Origin: Malachius bipustulatus | Taxonomy: Eukaryota; Arthropoda; Insecta; Coleoptera; Melyridae | Assembly: GCA_910589415.1 (NCBI GenBank) | Contig: OU342637.1 | Span: forward strand, 24,713,162 to 24,777,161 | DNA: 64,000 nt | Direction of reading: 5' to 3' | Shown: piece after piece, positions 1-12,276 of the stretch | Layout of the letters: every line of letters starts with the position of its first letter | Position numbering within the stretch: position 1 is the first letter of the stretch | Program-made: the position numbers and the translations under genes | The notes under the pieces: model-generated | Database searches by the model: none | Told to the model about the DNA's origin: nothing | What the model saw: the letters and a program-made list of their open reading frames with translations, nothing else

Positions 1-769
1 TCTGTATTGTGTGTGTTGCTCGAACTTCAAATCAAATCAAAGGCACTGAAAGGCATCAACCAACAACACCAATACTTTCCTAGTTTCTCATAATACAATA
101 ATAGTCGAAAAACTTGCAACGTGTTATATTTTTTAATCATACGCGGTCGCAACTATCTGTTACTGTTAGTAGCGGTATCATCACATCGGATCATCATAAG
201 CATACATTCAAAATTCAGCAGCAGAATTTGCTACTCATGTCACACAATAACGGGCCAACTGCTGCAGCCCCTGCAATTTATGAGCCCCTAAAATCAGAAG
301 CTAACACAATCTGCTTTTTTAGCTTCCAGTCCTGATGTGAATATTTAATTAACGCATAGTGTTGTGCCGCGAAATGAGCCAACGGTAACGAGCAAAAAAT
401 AATTTCATAGAGAACGAATCTTTTAAAAAATTACCTTTGAATAAGGCACAAACATTATCATCATTTTCAGGAAATCTGAATACGACTACATCGAGCCAGC
501 AGTGCCAGTAATTATAATAAATTATTTTAGATTTTGCAGAACAAATTAGAAACGTTTCAACTTTGCTATGAACTCATCACCATATCATATCAGTCGGACA
601 CTCAACACATACCATACGAAAGATTGGCAGTAATACTTATGTCTCGACTTAAAATAATTTGAAGCATCTAAAGTCTAAAGAAAAATAATAGAATCGCATC
701 TTGGGAATTTAAACAAAAATTCCTTCATGTGGTTTTCAATTTTCAATAACTGAAATGCCCGATAAGCTC
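1..769. other. Non-coding flank, nothing recognised
   Basis: AT-rich sequence with only short open frames. No repeat, splice-bounded exon or RNA gene was seen. If the minus-strand gene candidate at 27-37 kb is real, this may be intron or 3' sequence of that gene. Confidence 0.4.
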
Positions 770-1338
770 GGACGCCGACAGGATCGCTTAAACTTGCAGA
801 TGGACTAGGACTGGCAAGATCACCATGTGATAAACTTGAAGTGCTGGTAGGATCATCATGTGATAACTTTCAATTCTGACAGGATTGGACATGTAATGAT
901 CTACGAGGTGTAACTGTCAGAATCACAATGTGATAAACTTGAAGTGCTGGTAGGATCATCATGTGATAACTTTCGATTCTGACAGGATTGGACATGTAAT
1001 GATCTACGAGGTGTAACTGGCAGAATCACAATGTGATAAACTTGAAAAGCTGACTGGATCATCGTGTGATAACCAAGATCCTACCAGCATCCCTATATCA
1101 TAAACTTTTAGATATACTGATGGGATTGGTAGTATCACCATGTGACAAACTTGGAGAGTTTCCAGAATCACCATGTGATAATCTTCGATCCTGGCAGGAT
1201 TCGCTATGTAATGAACTACGAGGTCGACTGCGACTGGTAGAATCACTATGTGATAAACTTGAAGAGCTGACAGGATCACTATGTGATAATCTTCCATCCT
1301 CTCATGATCGCTATACGGGGTGTCCTGGAATAACTAAT

Positions 1339-1887
1339 AATAATTTTGAGGCGTGACTGAGGGACATCTAAACATTTTTGTCCTATAAGCATAATATGTC
1401 ATAAAAAGCTTAGTTTTCGAGATACAGGATGTGGAAGTTAAAAAAATGGGTTTTATTAATACTTCAAAAATACTTTTGCTGATTTTGCTGAAATTTGGCA
1501 GTGTTGTTCATTGTGATAAGACGTAAGATACAAAAAATAACAAGAGATAATAAAAGTTGTATTTTTAGCTGCTTAACCAGAAAAAAGTATCAGATTTGTC
1601 AATAAGTTGGTGGCGTTCTTTTTCATTTTGTTCATATTATTGGTGAAACTGCCTCCCGACACGCCACTGGAACTCATTATTATCATCTACTTTGTGGTAA
1701 ATTTCCGTCTTTTCACAATGAATAACACTGCCAAATTTCAGAAAATCGGCGAAAGGATCTTCGAGATATTACTGAAAAACCGATTTTTTTTTTAACTTTA
1801 CCACCCTGTATCTTGAAAACTATACATTTTAGGACACATGTTTATAAAAAAATGTTTTGATGTCCCCCTATCATGCCTAGAAATTAT
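1339..1887. mobile_element. Foldback (long-TIR) DNA element in the minisatellite
   Basis: The left arm (about 1339-1560) and right arm (about 1665-1887) are imperfect reverse complements along most of their length. They share an outer end around AATAATTTT-GAGGCGTGA, a middle block with GAGATACAGG against CCCTGTATCTT, and an inner block AAATTTGGCAGTGTT against AACACTGCCAAATTT. This arrangement is typical of non-autonomous foldback elements or long-TIR MITEs. No transposase frame is present. The superfamily is not clear because no convincing target duplication was found. Confidence 0.7.
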
Positions 1888-2215
1888 GAATACCTTTTCT
1901 TGGGCACCTTGGAGATGGACTTGGATTGGCAGGATCACTATGTGATAACCTCCGATTCTGACAGGATCCCTATGTGATAAACTTGGAGATGAACTAAGAC
2001 TGGCAGGATCACTATGTGACACACTTGGAGAGCATCATGTGATAAAATTAGATCCCAGCAACATCGTAATGTCACAAAATATGAAATAGACTGGGACTGG
2101 CAGGATCACCATGTGACAAATTTGAAAAGGATTACCATGTGATAACCTTCGATGCTGGTAGGATCCCTATATGATAAACTTGGAGATGAACTGAGACTGA
2201 CGGGATCACATGTAA

Positions 2216-2338
2216 CGAGATATCAATGAAAAGCCGATTTTTTAACTTTAAAATCTTGTATCTTGAAAACCAGACTCTTCAGGACACATGCTTATAAAAA
2301 AATGTTTTGATGCCCCCATATCATGCCTAGAAATTATA
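2216..2338. mobile_element. Half copy of the 1339-1887 foldback element
   Basis: This stretch matches the right arm of the upstream foldback element (from CGAGATAT through the CTTGTATCTTGAAAAC block to CATGCCTAGAAATTAT) with modest divergence. The matching left arm is missing. Both copies are followed by CCTTGGAGATGGAC and then by minisatellite units. That shared flank suggests a segmental duplication carrying element and array together rather than two independent insertions. Confidence 0.7.
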
Positions 2339-2500
2339 AATTAAGAATTACCTTGGAGATGGACGAGAACTAGCAGGGTCATCATGTGATAAACTTGAAA
2401 AGTTGACTGGATCACCATGTGATAACCTTCGATCCTGGCAGGATCACATGTGATACCATTCAATGCTGTCGGAATCGCTAGTTAATTATCTTAAGCTAAT

Positions 2501-5500
2501 TAGTTCAGGCTAATCTCACAGTATGATAATTGGTCTTGTTCAGGATCATCGTGAATTTGTTCTAGTACTTACATTGTTAGGATTGATGAATTAAGTAGCT
2601 TATTAGCTACTGTTTTTACATGTTCGTTAATAACACTGAGCAGGCATAGCGAGTTCGTTGCTTATAATAATAATTGATCTAATTCTGATTGACAATAGTG
2701 ACGTGAGGTGGCTTATAGTTTACTAACAACTTAATGTTAAAACAGAACACCTAAAACCATCGATCAGATCTAATTCGGAAGTTTGACGTTAGCTTCCATA
2801 ATGTTATTTAGATTTCTTTTTTTTTTATTGCTCCCAAACGGAGAGATATATTACTTTCATAAGTAAAGTGTGAGTTATTTGTGGGAATTATATTACCTGT
2901 CAAAATCGGCGATTACTTTCAGTATACTGGATCAGGGCGAAGCTTTGGCCGATTCAAATCCCCTGTTAAAGGCGCCGGTATAAAAACCGATATTGGTAAA
3001 GTTCCCCGTAAAGACCCGTAAGCCGTCCTAAGCTCCAGTCTCAGATGGTAATGGAACATGTGCTGAGGGACATTTTGACTAATATTCCACTACTCCGGAA
3101 CTACGTTCAAAGCCTAAACATAAAACTTATCCGCCGCACAATTTCAAATGCACTCACTGCCATTTCCAACTTCTGATTAAATCCTCAGAGCCATTTAAGG
3201 AGAAAATCCAAATCCTCATAAAAGTTTTATATTCGTATTTCCTTACTGCGAAACGGAAACGAATACAAGACCAATTCCATCGTCTCTAATGAATTTTAAA
3301 TAAAAATGTCTCCGTACAATTACAAATTTTTCTATTCAGGAGCACTCCTGCTGGGAACACTCTCATCAGTATTGAATATTTCAGACGAATTTCCAGTTCC
3401 TTCGGCAGCTCGAACATTTTCTCTTGGTCGCAGGTGTGCTTGTAAGGATGACGGTCACTCGGGCCGATGATATGAATGACAGTTAGTTTAACAGCCTCAA
3501 TTAGCGCAAATGACCGTGCCGGGCAGTTTCCCCTTTGCAGAGCCCTTGCCTATGGACTCTCGCCATGCTCTCTAAACTTTGACTCTAAGTGGACGATATT
3601 ACGTGATCGGAATCGGAATTGAACGTTTCCGAGGCTTTGATGTTGCAAACGCCCTCTCAAACTCTTATACCAGGTCTTTTGCACGACTGATATCGCTTGC
3701 CTTGGATGACCTGTTGAAGTCTGTTACTATTGTCGGTAGTTACACTTTAAAGCGACCTGGAACATCTTTCTATTTCTGTACTAACAGTACGAGTGAATAT
3801 TAAGATGTTTTTTATGTTTAGAAAGACCAAAATTGTTGTTTGATTTATTTGAAAACAAATTACCTACTAATATTTATTTATAACATTAGTTATTTATATT
3901 ATAACATTATAACTCATGAATTAGTAAACTGTCCTCTTCCGCTAGCAGTTTTATGTATCCAGCGTTTTGTCGTGGACTTGGTGCGGTGGTAAAAAATTCC
4001 AGGGAAACGATTTTGAATGATGAGTCATGTATCGTCATGCATCGTTGAGTCACTGCTTTAGTAGAGTTAGCAGGATGACGTCATACTCTGACTCCACCAC
4101 TGCATTTCATCTAAATGAAAATTTTTATCCATCTGCAACACTTCCTAGTGAGATTAACTCATACGCGCATACCCAGTTTGATTACGGAACCGTTCGCGTG
4201 ATACAACACCCGCTCATTTAGTTACTTAATTTTTTCCAAGCAATCGCGACCGTAATACTTATCGATCCAGTCCTAATGCGTTAGCGTCTTCTTCGCCGGG
4301 AGAGCTCCTCTGGAATTGAAGCTTAACTGACCGGATTCCCTTTAATCATTTATTAATACCAGCGGCGCCTAATCCCGTTGATAAATGATATCAATTTCTG
4401 TGCATCTGGTAGGAGTGATTCTAATGGAGCGCGGGGGAACTGAGTGAAATTCAATCGGATAATCTAAAAGGGCAGCGCTTTTCAGGAAAGCCGGAACGGG
4501 ACTTGGAGATCCCGCTAAGAGTATTCCACCCATTAACACATACAGAGGGAATCTCCTAATTTAGCAGGGTATGAGGTTTTGTACGGTGACAGGAAAGCGC
4601 AGACATTCCTCTGTCTGCCTGTGCAGGACGGATTATCTGCGTCAATTTGGAGTAAAAGGAACACTTAACTGGCAGCTTGATCAATGTCGTCGAGGAGCGT
4701 CGACCATTTTCTGGCAGTGGTGTTATGGGAATAATTTGGTCTGATGTACTAAGTCGCCCAAATTCCAGGACATACTTGTTTGGAGTGCTGAGCCTGCAGA
4801 GTACCAACCCGAGCACTACGGCTGGGTTATGGGAGTCGAGGGAAGTTATGGACATCAACTATGTCCTGGTCGACTAAACTAAGCCACATCTGTCGACATT
4901 ATCGTTCAACTTCGGAAAATCTACGAATGGCTTGTACTTACAAATCGCAGAGAATGGGGTGAAAGGAGTTATTGTTACAGAATGGCGTTATTGTGCTCTA
5001 AGCGAGGAGCAAGACCGTATTATATACGAGCCCCTTAGAGACGATATTCTTGTAAAGGGGGCTGTTATTTAGATACTTGAAGAGACCAACTTCTAGATCG
5101 CTGTCTTACATCCTAGTCACGCGTGGTTATGCCCCTTGTAAGAATGAATTGGTTTTTGTGTGTGAACGTTTCAAGGGTGAAGTCTGGTAACGATTCCTGT
5201 CTTCTTGCAGGGATGTTTGAGGCCATAGTATACAATAAGGGAATGTTTGAGCAACTTCAACCACAGGAATATAAGGTAATAACTTAATTCGCATTTCGAT
5301 TAACTGCAATAGTACGGTATTTAACTGGAATTTCAGATTTGTGTCGATAGCATTAAGCAGTAAGGCATCCATCCAATTGGAAAATCAAATATGCTCGCCG
5401 GATTGAATTTCAGCGGAACACTCATTGACGGTGACTAAGACTCAAGGAGAAATACTAAGGTAGAGATTCCTAATACGGCATACATGATTGTTGCGGAACT

Positions 5501-6133
5501 CTCGAGTTAATGACGCTTGCATGTCGAGTGACTTAAATTGTATTAAGTTTAGTAATTCGTACTCTGCAGCAGCTCAGCAAGTTCATGTTCCTTGTCGTCT
5601 ATTGAAGAGCATTTAACTAGACTAAGACCACGAAATGATAGCCCCGTGTTTCTCTTATTATTAAAGCCCCACTTCCCAACTCAATTTCAAGTTAGCGTTC
5701 TGCGATTTCGCCCGTGCCTTATCACTTAAGTTTTCGCTATTAATCTTCATCATTTTAATGTTTCGTTATATCTATTATATATTATGAAAGATGTGACGCT
5801 GCACTTGCTTCATGTTATATGCGAGGCAATTAAATAAATTTATGGCGATCGTGGTGGTGTCGACGTTAATATATCGAGCCGTTTTAATCGTTATTATGAG
5901 AGGTATAGGGAAAAATTGGCGGTTGAACTGTCTCTCAGCAGCCATTTGTTTAATTTATGATGAACTAATTAATGTAAGTAAATTAAAAATTGAATTATAT
6001 GTACAACTGGGCGAAAAATTCATGAATTACCACCAAAAGAAAATGAGTATAAAACTCTCATTCTGGGGTATCGCTAGTGGAGAAAAAATATTGCTACAAT
6101 AGAGCAAAAGTAACCTTGGTAGCCTAATACACT
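2501..6133. other. Non-coding, nothing recognised
   Basis: AT-rich sequence with isolated short open frames on both strands, for example 4677-4877 plus and its antisense. None has a recognisable domain, and none is bounded by good splice sites. A tRNA B-box-like string near 2945 has no matching A box or cloverleaf. Confidence 0.35.
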
Positions 6134-6330
6134 AGGTATTGACTCCAGTGAGTTAGACAGGCAAGCAAAAACCGGCCTCCGAAATTTCGTACGAGTAGTG
6201 ATCGTTCGCAATCCGGAGACGAGTCTATTCAGCCTAATCACTCTGTCCGCACCCCGCCGTCTAACCCACCATAGGTATTGACTCGGTGAGTCAGGCGAGC
6301 AAACCCGGTATTTCAAACGAGAATTGATCG
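6134..6330. repeat. Two diverged direct repeats, 139 bp apart
   Basis: The string AGGTATTGACTC followed by GTGAGT-AGRC-GCAA starts at 6134 and again at 6273. After it, both copies continue with similar sequence (ACCGG, then AAATTTCGTACGAG against ATTTCAAACGAG, then a TGATCGT string). This is a small tandem duplication of unknown origin. Confidence 0.5.
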
Positions 6331-9013
6331 TATAGACTTAATATAAAAAAGAAATCAACCATGAACTTGACCCGGAAACTACGACCGACTAGCTGCAGGT
6401 CTAAAAATAGCACCTTATCTCCTCAAGTTCGTCGACTACGGTCACAAGCATTTTGGATCATCCAAATAAAATTATTGATTTCATATACAACTCGATTATT
6501 GATGGAGCTAATTAAAAAAAAATATAATACGTCCTCTCAAAAAGGAGAGACGTTACAGGTTTTAGCCTCAAAATCCAAACAGCAGGTAGGCTGTCGTGAC
6601 AATGCCTGGTGAGTTGACAGATCGTTCTGATTGAGCAGGGAGATATGTTGGTGGAAGAAACGCTCAAGAACGGATACCGAGTAACTAGATTGGGCATTCT
6701 TCTAATAATCTTATCGAGCGCGAGCACCTATACTCTAATAAGATGAATTTGTATGCCGAAATTCGGCTTTCTGTGTAAAGTGGTTTGGCCTGGAGTCATA
6801 GGTGAGTCAATTTCTCCATCTATGATATTATATTAGCAGTGTTTCCTTGACGAGAAAGCTTTTTCTCTGATTTTTCTAAACTTACCAGAAGTGTAAAGTC
6901 TGATGCTTGCAAAACTAACAAGTATGAGTGTAGAATGTATAAATTAAATGTAATTTCGTGGTAGGATTAATATTTTGAACATCCTGAATCTATTACGTAC
7001 ACAAAGTCATCAATTATGTAGAGTTGGTTGTTTTGCTGTGAGTAAAATGATGACGGACGGATAAATCATTATTTAGCTAAAAGGGTCGGAAGTCGTGAAC
7101 CTGGCACCGGTGACCGGTACTGTCAACTCCCAGCCAAGAGGATTGGGAAAACACGACTATCTCAGTATTAACTTGTAATATTAGCATAACATCAATTGGA
7201 ACGTGGAATCAGGCAATGAATAAAAACTAGGGCGTGATCTGAACACCGATCACGCTCTAAATTTTACTAGTGAAGTTAGTTTAGCGCTTGAAGTAACTGA
7301 GTTTTTGGTTGAGCGGCAAGCGATGCTGCTACTGGTCACGTTCACAGATAACTGGCAGGGTGGCTGCAGCAGCGTCTTATTTATAGGTTGATTGTTAATG
7401 ACGTCATACCCCCACTACTTGCTATCACCATCCTAGCAACCTCAAGTAACTTTGATGGGCTTTTAAGCGAGAAGTCTGGCTTGTCCTGGTCTGCTTCCTG
7501 ATCGGTGCAAGAAGAAATTAAACCGAGTTTAAAATTAATGAAAAACTTTTACCCGCATCAACCTGCGAGTATGTCGACATTGCGTAAAGAAAATATTTCT
7601 ACAATTTTCCGATCGACAAAGGTATTCGACGATATGAATTTTCAGGAACGAATTTTATTACTCACATATCTATAGAAAATCGATGAGACCACGTGAGTAT
7701 ATAATTCATATCCCTCTACAGATACGACTTTTTCTTTTGTGGCATCAGTTTAATGAAAAAGACACCGAGGGAAAGTAATTTATTAGGAAGTTTGTAAGTT
7801 TTAGACAGGCATCACTTCTAATTTTGAAATGGACATCCATATTTAATGAGCGGAGCATCTCCTGGAAAACGTGAAAAATCTAAGCTGGTCTCGGATGTTC
7901 AAGTTCGAGAAGTTTCAACTAAATCGTAAAATATTGATCCTGAAACCTGAAAGTGAAAACTGGGGATAGGGAAACCCTAATGTTATTATAATTCTGTACC
8001 TACCTCATTTTATTCGCTTATCTACTAGGCTGTGCTCAAGTTCCACTGAAGAATGGCGGGATCGCCGGTGCGGAAACGCCGTTAGGATTGACGATTTAAA
8101 TGTCGAAGATGGTTCCATATATTTATTATTAACTCTTAGAAAATGAGGTAAGAAATCCTTACTTTGCTAGTTGCGACTTTATCTAAAGCACCCCTTTGAT
8201 TTAAATCCAGCACGGAATGTAAACAGTGTTCATATTATCAAATTAATTATGTTCGTGGAAACGTTTAAAACCTTATAATCTCCAACATTTAGATCTTGTT
8301 TAATTTAAAACCGTGTCGTCCAATTACAACGCAAATCCTTTCGGTACCAACTCGTCTGTCTGAATTTCTGCCAGGAATATGAAAAAGTCGTAGCCCGATG
8401 TTTCGTAATTTCACGAGCAATTGCTCATTCGAAATTAAATTTTTTCTAACGCTTAAACGTGACCCTGCAATAATTATCTCCGAGAAAACATCATGGAAAA
8501 ATATCTTCAATAATGCTACGAGAAAGATCTAGGTAAACAGAATAACTAAATAAGCTGTGTCGGTTGTGTCCTTATCAAGTTCTGAAAATGAAAAAAAGGA
8601 GATTTCGATAGTCTTTGGTTGCTTGTCGGGATATTTCGAGAGGTATAACGGTGATTTACTCCCGAATTCCCATCTTCAATTTATCTAAGATGTGAGAATG
8701 ATGTTTGAAAATCTTTTCTTCGAGGTAACCCAACCCCATCATTTGTAAATAAAAAAAAAATAACTATTACTATTGTTGCATTGATTTATTGATTTATCTA
8801 GGCGTGAAAGTATAAAATCAATTAGATCTCCCTCCCATAAAGGCCATGGTATATTTTTGTACATGTTCGCTATGTTTTTCTTTCAAGTTTATGTTTAACT
8901 GTGCTGCTTTTAGAATCTGGCACTCTCGATAAATATACAGGCTAGGTCCTTCAATTCTTCTTCAATCTTTCAATGCTCTCTCGCCTAAAAGCTGTTGTTT
9001 TAATAATACATAC
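6331..9013. other. Non-coding, one strong hairpin
   Basis: No gene is recognised. The one clear structure is a hairpin at 7228-7259: 12-base arms TAGGGCGTGATC and GATCACGCTCTA pair with one G-T type mismatch around an 8-base loop. No downstream U-run or promoter context was seen, so no role is assigned. Confidence 0.4.
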
Positions 9014-9046
9014 CTCCGTTCTCCCAATAATTGGCTAACTTGGCAG
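9014..9046 (-). other. Possible 33-nt microexon (minus strand)
   Basis: Read on the minus strand, this 33-nt block is preceded by CAATTCTCAG and followed by GTATGTATT, acceptable acceptor and donor sites. Entered in phase 1 it is open and would leave in phase 1, compatible with the exon at 27496-27559 on the same strand. The peptide (A-K-L-A-N-Y-W-E-N-G core) is not recognised. Acceptor-donor pairs this short arise often by chance in 27 kb of intron-like DNA, so this is only a lead. Confidence 0.12.
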
Positions 9047-11019
9047 CTGAGAATTGGTCTTGGGGTCATTTTAATCTAGACAATCACGGCGCAGGTTAGA
9101 TTTTCATGGACTTTGAAATTTAAAGGGGGTTAACATCTAGTATTTGACCGCACCTCCTCAAAAATATGGAAAAATAAGAAAGTTTGGAACTGATAAATGT
9201 TTTTATTGCAACTTCGCTAAGATTAGAGTTTAAATAAACATTGACACTATGATTGAAACATCACTGCACTTCCATTGAGCGACATACACGACGGGGTTTG
9301 TGTGACTGGAAATCATTCAAACACACTAGACCCCGCAGGGGTTTATTATGATTTATTGAGGGTAGTCTGGATGTTTATATCGCACCCCTACGCCCTCTCA
9401 ACTTGCTTATTCATGGTTGCTTATCGGACATCGTTCGATTATCCATCCCAATGGGCTGATTGATAATCCCTGTCGTCCAGCGTATACTTGAATTTTTTAA
9501 TACAACCTATTTGAGAGTAGGTTGAAATGTATCACATATTATTAATTAATTTGTACAAAAATTAAGCTTGTTATGTCAAATTATAATCAATCCAGTTATC
9601 TGTATTAATAAGGTATAAGATTTGGTATTCATTTAAAGCATTAAAAGGTAAAAAAGACTGTTTTTCGGCTAGGTTTACAAAGCGTAATTGAATTACTTCC
9701 GCCTCTTCAGACATCAAGCCGAATGAAAGCGGATCGCTTTAAAAAAAGTTAAACAAATCGCGAAATAGAGATTTGTTTCATGAAAGGTAAAATGTAATCT
9801 CCCATTCATGATTTATATTCAAATCTGGAATATTTACATTTAAATGAAAGTGTGGGGATATTCAAATTTTCAAAAGGCAATTATTATTCATCATAGAAAC
9901 TCATACAACAAAGCGATGAGCCTTTTTTGCGTAAAATTGAATATCGCCACACGCACATTATAATACTTTGTTACCTGTTGCAGTCAGAGATCGTTTAATC
10001 GCTTCAAAAGCTCACCAATTATTGTCAAAGTGTATCGTGTAGATCATCTGATCGGCGTAGCTAGCATTCACCGCCAGTGGTTCCTGCCTTCATTAATAGA
10101 TGGCGAGAGGCTCTTTCAGTCACTGAGTTCCGAATAAAGTCAGAGAATAAGAGCCTAACTTCTCCGGGGCAGACGGCATCACATCCACTAGTTCTTTTCT
10201 CGATATGCTCCACTGATGACGTCATAACAAGACCGAAACAGCGGCTGTATGTAGCTTCGGAATGTTCTGGATGGCTCTGTATATTGTCTGTCATGGAGAG
10301 CTCTTCATATTAAAAGCGTATAAGCGCTTATAATTCAGAAAGTTATAATTCAGAAATTATAATTCAGAATCAGAAATTGCGTTACCCAAATCAACTTGCA
10401 GGTCTGATCTGATCGCAGTTCGACAGACTTCTTTCCAAAACTTTTGAAAAAGTCTTGTTATCCTCAAAGAGAACAATAACATCCTAATTCTTCACAGAGT
10501 AACGCAAAAGTGGATTTAATATTTTTCTAACAGTTATCTCTAGTTTTGGTAATAATTATTAAGCATTAAGCTCTGCAGCATTTCTGAAAGACTTGGTGTA
10601 GAGAAAGATAACATTGAGCTTCAGGTTTCCAGAATTAATAATAATACAATTTCTGACCTAAACATTCCTAAGTGTAAAGTTTAATTGAATCCACTTTACG
10701 TAAACTGTTCCACTAAAATTAATTATCTTCTTGTCCAAAATATTACAGCTTCAGTTCCAATTAGAGTAATAGAAACAGAGAATCTTAACATTCCGGAAAA
10801 TGTACCCCCGACCTCTATAGTTTTTATAACCCACAATACTACCATGACTTATTAAAAGCACCGATTTCCATGTGTAAGAGTAAGAGGGCACAGCCTGCAA
10901 TACTTCGCATCTCTCATACACAGAGTATTGTAGTGTAACCTATTTTTAAAAATAAGGATCCTGTCTGTAATGTAGCACCATATCTAATATCAGCCCTGTA
11001 CCCCATGAACACACATAGA
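9047..11019. other. Non-coding, nothing recognised
   Basis: AT-rich sequence up to the retrotransposon. Overlapping frames on both strands around 10061-10313 have no recognisable motif. A local ATAATTCAGAA repeat lies at about 10330-10375. Confidence 0.35.
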
Positions 11020-11024
11020 AATAT
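11020..11024. repeat. Target-site duplication, left (AATAT)
   Basis: The 5 bp before the left LTR are AATAT and are repeated immediately after the right LTR at 18045-18049. A 5-bp duplication is normal for Copia-type integrase and shows that this copy inserted here as a unit. Confidence 0.9.
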
Positions 11025-11239
11025 TGTTGGGATTTTTCTATTTTGTATTTTTCAATAAAATAAAACACCACTTTATAATAACGAACTTCCTTTATTTTGT
11101 AAATCAATAATAATAATTACTCGTCTCTCACGGTCGATTCGCTACTCGCTACTGCCTGCAAGATTGCTTATCATTTTAAGGAAGGAGGCCTCGTCATACA
11201 TTAGTCAGAGGCGGTTAGGCGTAAATTCGAATTCTAACA
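11025..11239 (-). repeat. 3' LTR of the Copia element
   Basis: 215 bp, bounded by TGTTGGG and CTAACA in plus orientation, so both strands start TGTT and end AACA. It is identical by eye over its full length to 17830-18044. On the sense strand it carries TTATTATAAAG (a TATA-like box) and AAAATAAAGG (a possible polyadenylation signal). Confidence 0.93.
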
Positions 11240-11249
11240 CTCCCTCCCG
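11240..11249 (-). other. Polypurine tract
   Basis: Sense-strand CGGGAGGGAG directly abuts the 3' LTR. A purine run at this position is the plus-strand DNA priming site in LTR retroelements. Confidence 0.8.
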
Positions 11250-11502
11250 ACTAAGCGCCTCTCATATCCTTAAGCAATAAACCACCGCATCTCAGTTTCA
11301 ATGTACATAGACAAAGACACATTCTTCATCAAGAAAAACTAACTTGAAAATTTTATAACTTATACAATAATAATTATTTCAAAACACTAAACAATATAAT
11401 TCAAATAGACTTTATTATAACTGATTCCCCTTTCGCATCTCAGGTATACCGAGGTATCTTCCTTCTCATTTAGTTACCTGTGAAACAAAATAGAATTAGT
11501 AA

Positions 11503-12276
11503 TTAATTTCCATCAGTTACCAAAGGACTGTTCATAATTTTTCCAACTAAATATTTATGCATCTCGAATGATAGAGGTTTTGTAAATATGTCAGCAATTT
11601 GATCCTTTGAAGGGATCCACTCTATTTTTACTAGATTTCTTTTCACACACCCTTTTACATAGTGTTCTCGCACCTCAGTCATATGTCTTAACTTGTTGCC
11701 CCCACTTATTTTGGCACTTGCTTCCGCCGCTTTGTTATCGCACCACAATTTTATTGGGCAAAAGGATTTATTCAAAATTAATTTCAATGAATTATTCATT
11801 GCAATCAATCCCTGACACGTCTCACTCATCGCAACATACTCTGCCTGGCAAGTGGACAAGGCAACATATGATTGCTTGTGTGTCCTCCAGGCTATCGTAT
11901 CCCCAAAAGTCTTATTTATTACATACCCACAAGTTGTCAGCGATCCCTTACAATCGGCGAAACTTGCGTCAGAATAAGTTTGAAGCTCATCTTTCTCTCC
12001 GGTATATCTTAATTTCAAAGTTTTAGTTCCCTTTAAATATCTGAATACTCTTTTGACCATCTGCCAATCACTCTCAGTGGGATTAATTTGATGTCTGCTT
12101 AATACATTCACCGCGAAAGAGATATCTGGCCGAGTGGCTCCAGCCAGATATAACAAGCTGCCTATAGCTTCCCTAAAGGGTGCATTGTTCCTCGTCTCGG
12201 TTTCTTTTATTACTTCACAGTCAAAATTCTCTTCTCTTTGTTTTCTTTCTCTGTTAGCTACTTGAGTAGTAACCAT
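11503..12276 (-). pseudogene. Copia RT C-terminus and RNase H segment
   Basis: A 257-codon open segment. The N-terminal 90 residues match the Copia RT thumb/connection region (A-I-G-S-L-L-Y-L-A then A-T-R-P-D-I and R-Y-L-K-G-T). The RNase H domain follows, with acidic residues D103 in TYSDASFADCKG, E146 in CQAEYVAMSE and D180 in LWCDNKAA, then the conserved IADIFTKPL near the C-terminus. It ends at a natural stop about 260 bp before the polypurine tract. The upstream RT segment is in another frame. The change lies near 12277-12285 in a run of four A and four C (sense). Confidence 0.9.

Larger units (their letters stand above)
770..2500. repeat. Degenerate 33-bp minisatellite
   Basis: A diverged tandem array whose unit contains the core GGATCACYATGTGATAA followed by CTTGAAG or CTTCGAT. 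Core copies lie 33 bp apart over 1141, 1174 and 1207 and again between 1249 and 1282. Other intervals carry a few extra bases. Around 826-1034 the units are organised into a 103-bp higher-order repeat, with cores at 826, 929 and 1032. The array is interrupted by a foldback element at 1339-1887 and by half of a related element at 2216-2338, then resumes after each. Because 33 bp is 11 codons, the plus strand stays open for a stretch with a repeating S-x-C-D/N motif, but the frame is lost at irregular spacers, so coding is unlikely. Confidence 0.8.

Noticed and set aside
2935..2975. tRNA B-box-like string (GATTCAAATCCCC)
   Set aside because: No A box at the right distance and no cloverleaf could be drawn.
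4556..4877. Overlapping open frames on both strands resembling a retroelement RNase H region
   Set aside because: No catalytic or structural motif could be found in any frame.
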